Source: Streptomyces nojiriensis
GTDB taxonomy: Bacteria > Actinomycetota > Actinomycetes > Streptomycetales > Streptomycetaceae
DNA length: 64,000 nt
Direction: 5' to 3'
Assembly: GCF_017639205.1 (NCBI RefSeq)
Contig: NZ_CP071139.1
Span: forward strand, 5,765,501-5,829,500
Part shown: one piece after another, positions 60,992-64,000 of the stretch
How positions within the stretch are numbered: the first letter of the stretch is position 1
Layout: each line of letters opens with the position of its first letter
The notes under the pieces: generated by a model
Seen by the model: only the letters and a program-made list of their open reading frames with translations
Told to the model about the DNA's origin: nothing
The model's database searches: none
Position numbers and translations under genes: made by a program

Positions 60992-61029
60992 CCGAGGGGG
61001 CCGGGAGTTCGCACTCCCGGCCCCCTCGG
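60992..61029. terminator. bidirectional terminator between dapC and secreted small protein
   Basis: Seventeen-bp perfect stem starting CCGAGGGGGCCGGGAGT, loop TCGC, between convergent genes. Confidence 0.88.
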
Positions 61030-61047
61030 CGGTTCGTTCCCGAGGCG

Positions 61048-61407
61048 TCAGCCGCCCAGCGGCAGGCCACCGGGCAGCCCGCCCGGCAGGACACCGGAGG
61101 TCGGCAGCGAGGACGTCGGCAGGGAGGACACCGGCAGCTCCTGCGTCGCGGGCAGTCCGCCGAGCAGGCCCTGCGCGGTACCTGCCACGTCGGCGGCGGG
61201 GGCCGGGAGGGCCTTGGTGGCGCTGTCGGCGGCGTCCGTGGCCGCGTCCGCCGTCGCGGCGGTGTCGGTGGCGGTGAGCTGGCCCAGCTGCGGCACGGAC
61301 TCCAGACCGGCGGCGCTGGCCGCGCCGGCCGCACCGACCACGGGCGCTGCCCCGGCTGCGATCAGCAGCGCGGCACGGGCGATCCGACGGGTCAGGGGGA
61401 GAGACAT
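61048..61407 (-). CDS. small secreted Ala/Leu/Gly-rich protein
   Basis: A 119-residue protein with an export signal (LTRRIARAALLIAAGAAPVVGAAGAASA, ASA cleavage near residue 33). The mature part is Ala/Thr-rich then carries a repeat of SSLPTSSLPTSG and a LPGGLPGGLPLGG tail. No catalytic motif; repeat-rich tail suggests a surface or matrix role. The 253 bases upstream hold its promoter and no other gene that I can support. Confidence 0.7.
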   Translation of the reverse strand: MSLPLTRRIARAALLIAAGAAPVVGAAGAASAAGLESVPQLGQLTATDTAATADAATDAADSATKALPAPAADVAGTAQGLLGGLPATQELPVSSLPTSSLPTSGVLPGGLPGGLPLGG

Positions 61408-61660
61408 GTTGCTCCTAAGCGGTAGCGGCTGAGTACGCCGTGCTAACCGCTCCCGGGGCGGGTGGAGTTGCGGTGCCGGTGGGTAAAGGATCGGTAACGC
61501 ATCGTTTAATCGGCTTCCGCGAAAAGCGCATTGGATGCGCGCCGACCAGGGATTCCGTCCTGATCGGGCATCCGTGGCCCGCTACACGGATCCCCCCGCA
61601 GGAGTGATCGCTCGCACGTGAGCCCGGGCGCCCCCGACGCGTGCCCCGCATCGGAGCGGA

Positions 61661-62638
61661 TCAGCGGGCCATGAAGATCCGTACCTCGCCCGGCCCCGCG
61701 TAGTGGGGGTCCTTGACGCCGTCCTTCGTCCCCGTGGATCCCTTGTCCTGCCACCGTCCCCGGTCCTTGCCGGCGATCCAGCCGTGCCGGCCGTACGACA
61801 CCCGGGAGATGCCCATCGCCTTCGAGTTGGCCACCGCCCAGTGGGCCATCGCCCGGCTGCGGCGCGTCGCGTCCTCGCCGCCGTTCTTCTTCTCCGTCAC
61901 GGTGACCTCGGCCTCCGGGGCGGCCTGCCCGCCGCCGGTGTTCCGGCCGGCCTGGCCGCCCTGCGGGGACATGGTGTGCGTGCCGTCCTTGCCGAAGATC
62001 CGGACCAGGTCGGCCCGTACCTTCTCCGGGTCGCCCGGCCCGGTGGGCGCGGGCCCGCCGCAGTTGAGGGTGCCGCCGCCGGCGAAGGCCGCCGTCAGCA
62101 CGATCGCGTCGGGCTCGTGCTTCGCGTACGCCTGCGGGAAACCGCTGCGCTGCACCTTCTGCGCGGCCACCGTCAGCGGCAGGCGCGAGTACCCCGGCAC
62201 GTCGACGAGGTGGTCGTAGAAGATCCCGGCCGAGTAGACCGGGTCCGTGATCTGCGCCGGCGTGCCCCAGCCCATCGACGGCCGCTGCTGGAAGAGGCCC
62301 AGCGAGTCCCGGTCGCCGTGATCGAGATTGCGCAGCGCGGACTCCTGCATGGCGGTCGCCAGCGCGATGGTCACCGCCCGGTCCGGCAGGCCCTTGGCGA
62401 CGCCGACGGCGGCTATCGTCGCCGCGTTGGCCGCCTGCTCCGGCGACATCTCGTACGTTTCGGAGGTTTCCTCCCCCCCGACCGGATCCGCGCTGGCCAC
62501 GCAGAACGGGGCACCGCCGCCACCGTTCGAATCGTGCTGCACGGCGAAGTACCCGATCACCGCGAGGAGAACGAGCATGCCGACCGCCGCCCGGACCAGC
62601 CGGCGGCGACGAGGACGGGGATCACGGGTCTCGGACAC
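61661..62638 (-). CDS. membrane-anchored lysozyme/transglycosylase-like protein
   Basis: A ~325-residue protein with a basic N-terminus, one membrane helix (AAVGMLVLLAVIGYFAV) and an extracellular region. ATIAAVGVAKGLPDRAVTIALATAMQESALRNLDHGDRDSLGLFQQRPSMGWG is interrupted here at its core: the Glu in AMQESAL and SLGLFQQRP are what an SLT/lysozyme-like fold shows. The C-terminal ~110 residues are a Lys/Arg-rich domain with RYGRHGW- and RGRW-like motifs. Relatives are often labelled heavy metal transporter, which the sequence does not support. GTG here has GGTGG upstream; another in-frame GTG lies nine bases earlier. Confidence 0.72.
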   Translation of the reverse strand: MSETRDPRPRRRRLVRAAVGMLVLLAVIGYFAVQHDSNGGGGAPFCVASADPVGGEETSETYEMSPEQAANAATIAAVGVAKGLPDRAVTIALATAMQESALRNLDHGDRDSLGLFQQRPSMGWGTPAQITDPVYSAGIFYDHLVDVPGYSRLPLTVAAQKVQRSGFPQAYAKHEPDAIVLTAAFAGGGTLNCGGPAPTGPGDPEKVRADLVRIFGKDGTHTMSPQGGQAGRNTGGGQAAPEAEVTVTEKKNGGEDATRRSRAMAHWAVANSKAMGISRVSYGRHGWIAGKDRGRWQDKGSTGTKDGVKDPHYAGPGEVRIFMAR

Positions 62639-62712
62639 GCGGCCCACCGTACTTGAGGCATATGACGCGTCCACCGGCCGGACGTACGAGGCTTCGCCGC
62701 ATCCCGGGGCGT

Positions 62713-62718
62713 TAGGGT
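62713..62718 (+). promoter_or_regulatory. -10 element of dapE, leaderless
   Basis: TAGGGT seven bases before the ATG, no Shine-Dalgarno. Confidence 0.5.
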
Positions 62719-62725
62719 CAGTTCC

Positions 62726-63805
62726 ATGTCCGAATCCGAGCTGGACCTCACCCTGGACGCCGCCGAGCTGACCGCCCGGCTCGTCGACATTCCGTCCGTG
62801 AGCGGCGACGAGAAGGTACTCGCCGACCTCGTGGAACACGCGTTGCGCGGCCTGGCGCACCTCACCGTGGACCGCTTCGGCAACAACGTCGTCGCCCGCA
62901 CGGACCTCGGCCGCGCCGAGCGCGTCGTACTGGCCGGCCACCTCGACACCGTGCCGATCGCCGACAACGTCCCCTCCCGCCTCGACGAGAACGACGTGCT
63001 GTGGGGCTGCGGCACCACCGACATGAAGTCCGGTGTCGCCGTGCAGCTGCGCATCGCCGCGACCGTGCCCGAGCCGAACCGGGACCTCACCTTCGTCTTC
63101 TACGACCAGGAGGAGGTCGCCGCCGACCTCAACGGCCTCGGCAAGGTCGCCGAAGCCCACCCCGACTGGCTGACGGGCGACTTCGCGGTCCTGCTGGAAC
63201 CCTCGAACGCCGAGGTCGAGGGCGGCTGCCAGGGCACCCTGCGCGTCCTGCTCCGCACCGCCGGCGAGCGCGCGCACTCCGCCCGCAGCTGGATGGGCTC
63301 CAACGCCATCCACTCGGCGAGCCCGATCCTCGCCCGCCTCGCGGCCTACGAGCCCCGCAAGCCGGTCATCGACGGCCTGGAGTACCACGAGGGCCTCAAC
63401 GCGGTCCGCATCGAGGGCGGCGTCGCCAACAACGTCATCCCCGACGCGTGCACGGTGACCGTGAACTTCCGCTACGCCCCGGACCGGAGCGAGGCCGAGG
63501 CGCTGGCCCACGTACGGGAGGTGTTCGCGGACTGCGACATCGCCGAGTTCGTGGTCGACGACTCCTCGCCCGGCGCCCTCCCGGGCCTCTCCCACCCGGC
63601 CGCCGAGGCCTTCATGGAGGCGGTCGGCGGCCGCGCCATGCCCAAGTTCGGCTGGACGGACGTCTCCCGCTTCAGCGCCCTCGGGGTCCCGGCGGTCAAC
63701 TACGGCCCGGGCGACGCCCTGCTGGCGCACAAGGTCGACGAACGCGTCGAGACGAAGGCGATCCTGCACTGCGAGGAACGACTCCGCGCCTGGCTGACCT
63801 CCTGA
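62726..63805 (+). CDS. dapE: succinyl-diaminopimelate desuccinylase
   Basis: A 359-residue M20 metallohydrolase: LAGHLDTVP with His72, GCGTTDMKSG with the bridging Asp99, and YDQEEVA with catalytic Glu129/metal Glu130. Then the lid domain (GERAHSARSWMGSNAIH). It removes succinate from N-succinyl-LL-DAP, the step after dapC. Leaderless promoter predicted; the divergent lysozyme-like gene shares the ~85-bp gap. Confidence 0.94.
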   Translation: MSESELDLTLDAAELTARLVDIPSVSGDEKVLADLVEHALRGLAHLTVDRFGNNVVARTDLGRAERVVLAGHLDTVPIADNVPSRLDENDVLWGCGTTDMKSGVAVQLRIAATVPEPNRDLTFVFYDQEEVAADLNGLGKVAEAHPDWLTGDFAVLLEPSNAEVEGGCQGTLRVLLRTAGERAHSARSWMGSNAIHSASPILARLAAYEPRKPVIDGLEYHEGLNAVRIEGGVANNVIPDACTVTVNFRYAPDRSEAEALAHVREVFADCDIAEFVVDDSSPGALPGLSHPAAEAFMEAVGGRAMPKFGWTDVSRFSALGVPAVNYGPGDALLAHKVDERVETKAILHCEERLRAWLTS

Positions 63806-63833
63806 ATTCCGCTTCTCGTCACCTTTGTGCGCC

Positions 63834-63860
63834 TACCCTGATCCAACGATCAGCAGGAGG
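63834..63860 (+). promoter_or_regulatory. promoter and ribosome binding site of the LOG-family gene
   Basis: TACCCT (63834-63839) is a likely -10; AGGAGG (63855-63860) is nine bases before the ATG. Confidence 0.45.
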
Positions 63861-63869
63861 GAGCACAGC

Positions 63870-64000
63870 ATGGGCAACCACGGCAGTCCCGAGGGTTCCG
63901 CTCGTCGTCGGCCCGAGGAGCAGCAGCTCGGGCCGGTGCTGAGGAGGCGGAGCCAGGTGCAGGCGGGCAGTACGACGGACCAGCGGCTGCTGGACTCGGC
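63870..64000 (+). CDS. LOG-family (TIGR00730) Rossmann-fold protein, 5' part
   Basis: Only the first 43 codons are in the window. MGNHGSPEG... PEEQQLGPVLRRRSQVQAGST... TDQRLLDS is the N-terminal extension I remember for Streptomyces LOG-like proteins located just after dapE. LOG proteins hydrolyse nucleotide 5'-monophosphates to bases (cytokinin-activating type in plants); the catalytic PGGxGTxxE motif would lie beyond the window. AGGAGG at good spacing supports the start. Confidence 0.7.
   Translation, partial: MGNHGSPEGSARRRPEEQQLGPVLRRRSQVQAGSTTDQRLLDS

Noticed and set aside
1..64000. CRISPR arrays, rRNA, tRNA, prophage or biosynthetic gene cluster
   Set aside because: No regularly spaced repeats, no cloverleaf or rRNA-like segment in the gaps, no integrase, structural phage or PKS/NRPS genes.

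Overview
The window is chromosomal DNA of a Streptomyces-type actinomycete. Evidence: very high GC with GC-rich third codon positions, frequent GTG/TTG starts, many ATGA/GTGA overlaps, leaderless TANNNT promoters, mycothiol (mshB) and diaminopimelate (dapC, dapE) genes, and an M. tuberculosis Sdh1-like succinate dehydrogenase. From memory, the order typA - oligopeptide ABC transporters - mshB - two-component system - ferredoxin - dapC - dapE - LOG protein matches the S. coelicolor core region around SCO5111-SCO5140, which includes bldK. No rRNA, tRNA, CRISPR array, phage or complete IS was seen.

Layout. 1-7.1 kb: a translationally coupled trio (P-loop ATPase, SPFH-like coiled-coil protein, DUF4407-like membrane protein) followed by a SNF2 ATPase; this is the least understood block and the best candidate for an undescribed system. 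7.1-9.8 kb: a PadR regulator with a membrane protein, then a secreted SMP-30-like protein divergent from a MarR regulator. 9.9-13.2 kb: tandem duplicated membrane-anchored esterases and a trypsin-like protease. 13.2-20.2 kb: EamA transporter, PEP-mutase-family lyase, threonine-synthase-like enzyme, DUF4190-like protein, GntR/UTRA regulator, SPOR-like miniprotein, Nudix hydrolase and an anti-sigma-type ATPase. 20.3-24.3 kb: a PAS-PAS-GAF-PP2C-HATPase signalling protein and a helical-repeat protein. 24.4-31.2 kb (minus strand): pspA, a TPM-domain protein, sdhCAB and a small coiled-coil protein.

31.6-49.3 kb: a lone peptide-binding lipoprotein, typA, and two tandem complete five-gene oligopeptide ABC transporters separated by a GNAT gene. 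The first is preceded by a hairpin plus seven Ts in its own leader and has a second hairpin between the binding-protein and permease genes. 49.3-57.2 kb: a small membrane protein with an operator-like palindrome, mshB, a DUF6113-type membrane protein, a VanW-type envelope protein, and an ABC exporter coupled to a LiaS/DesK-type two-component system. 57.2-64 kb: a repeat-rich spacer, a SirB1-type protein, a GNAT protein, ferredoxin, dapC, a secreted small protein, a lysozyme-like protein, dapE and the start of a LOG-family gene.

Two copies of a fold-back, MITE-like element (about 24.25-24.41 and 49.83-50.02 kb), sharing a 33-nt identical core and flanked by YTAR-type tetranucleotides next to stop codons, are the clearest mobile-DNA signal. 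All functional calls come from reading motifs by eye; no database search was possible.
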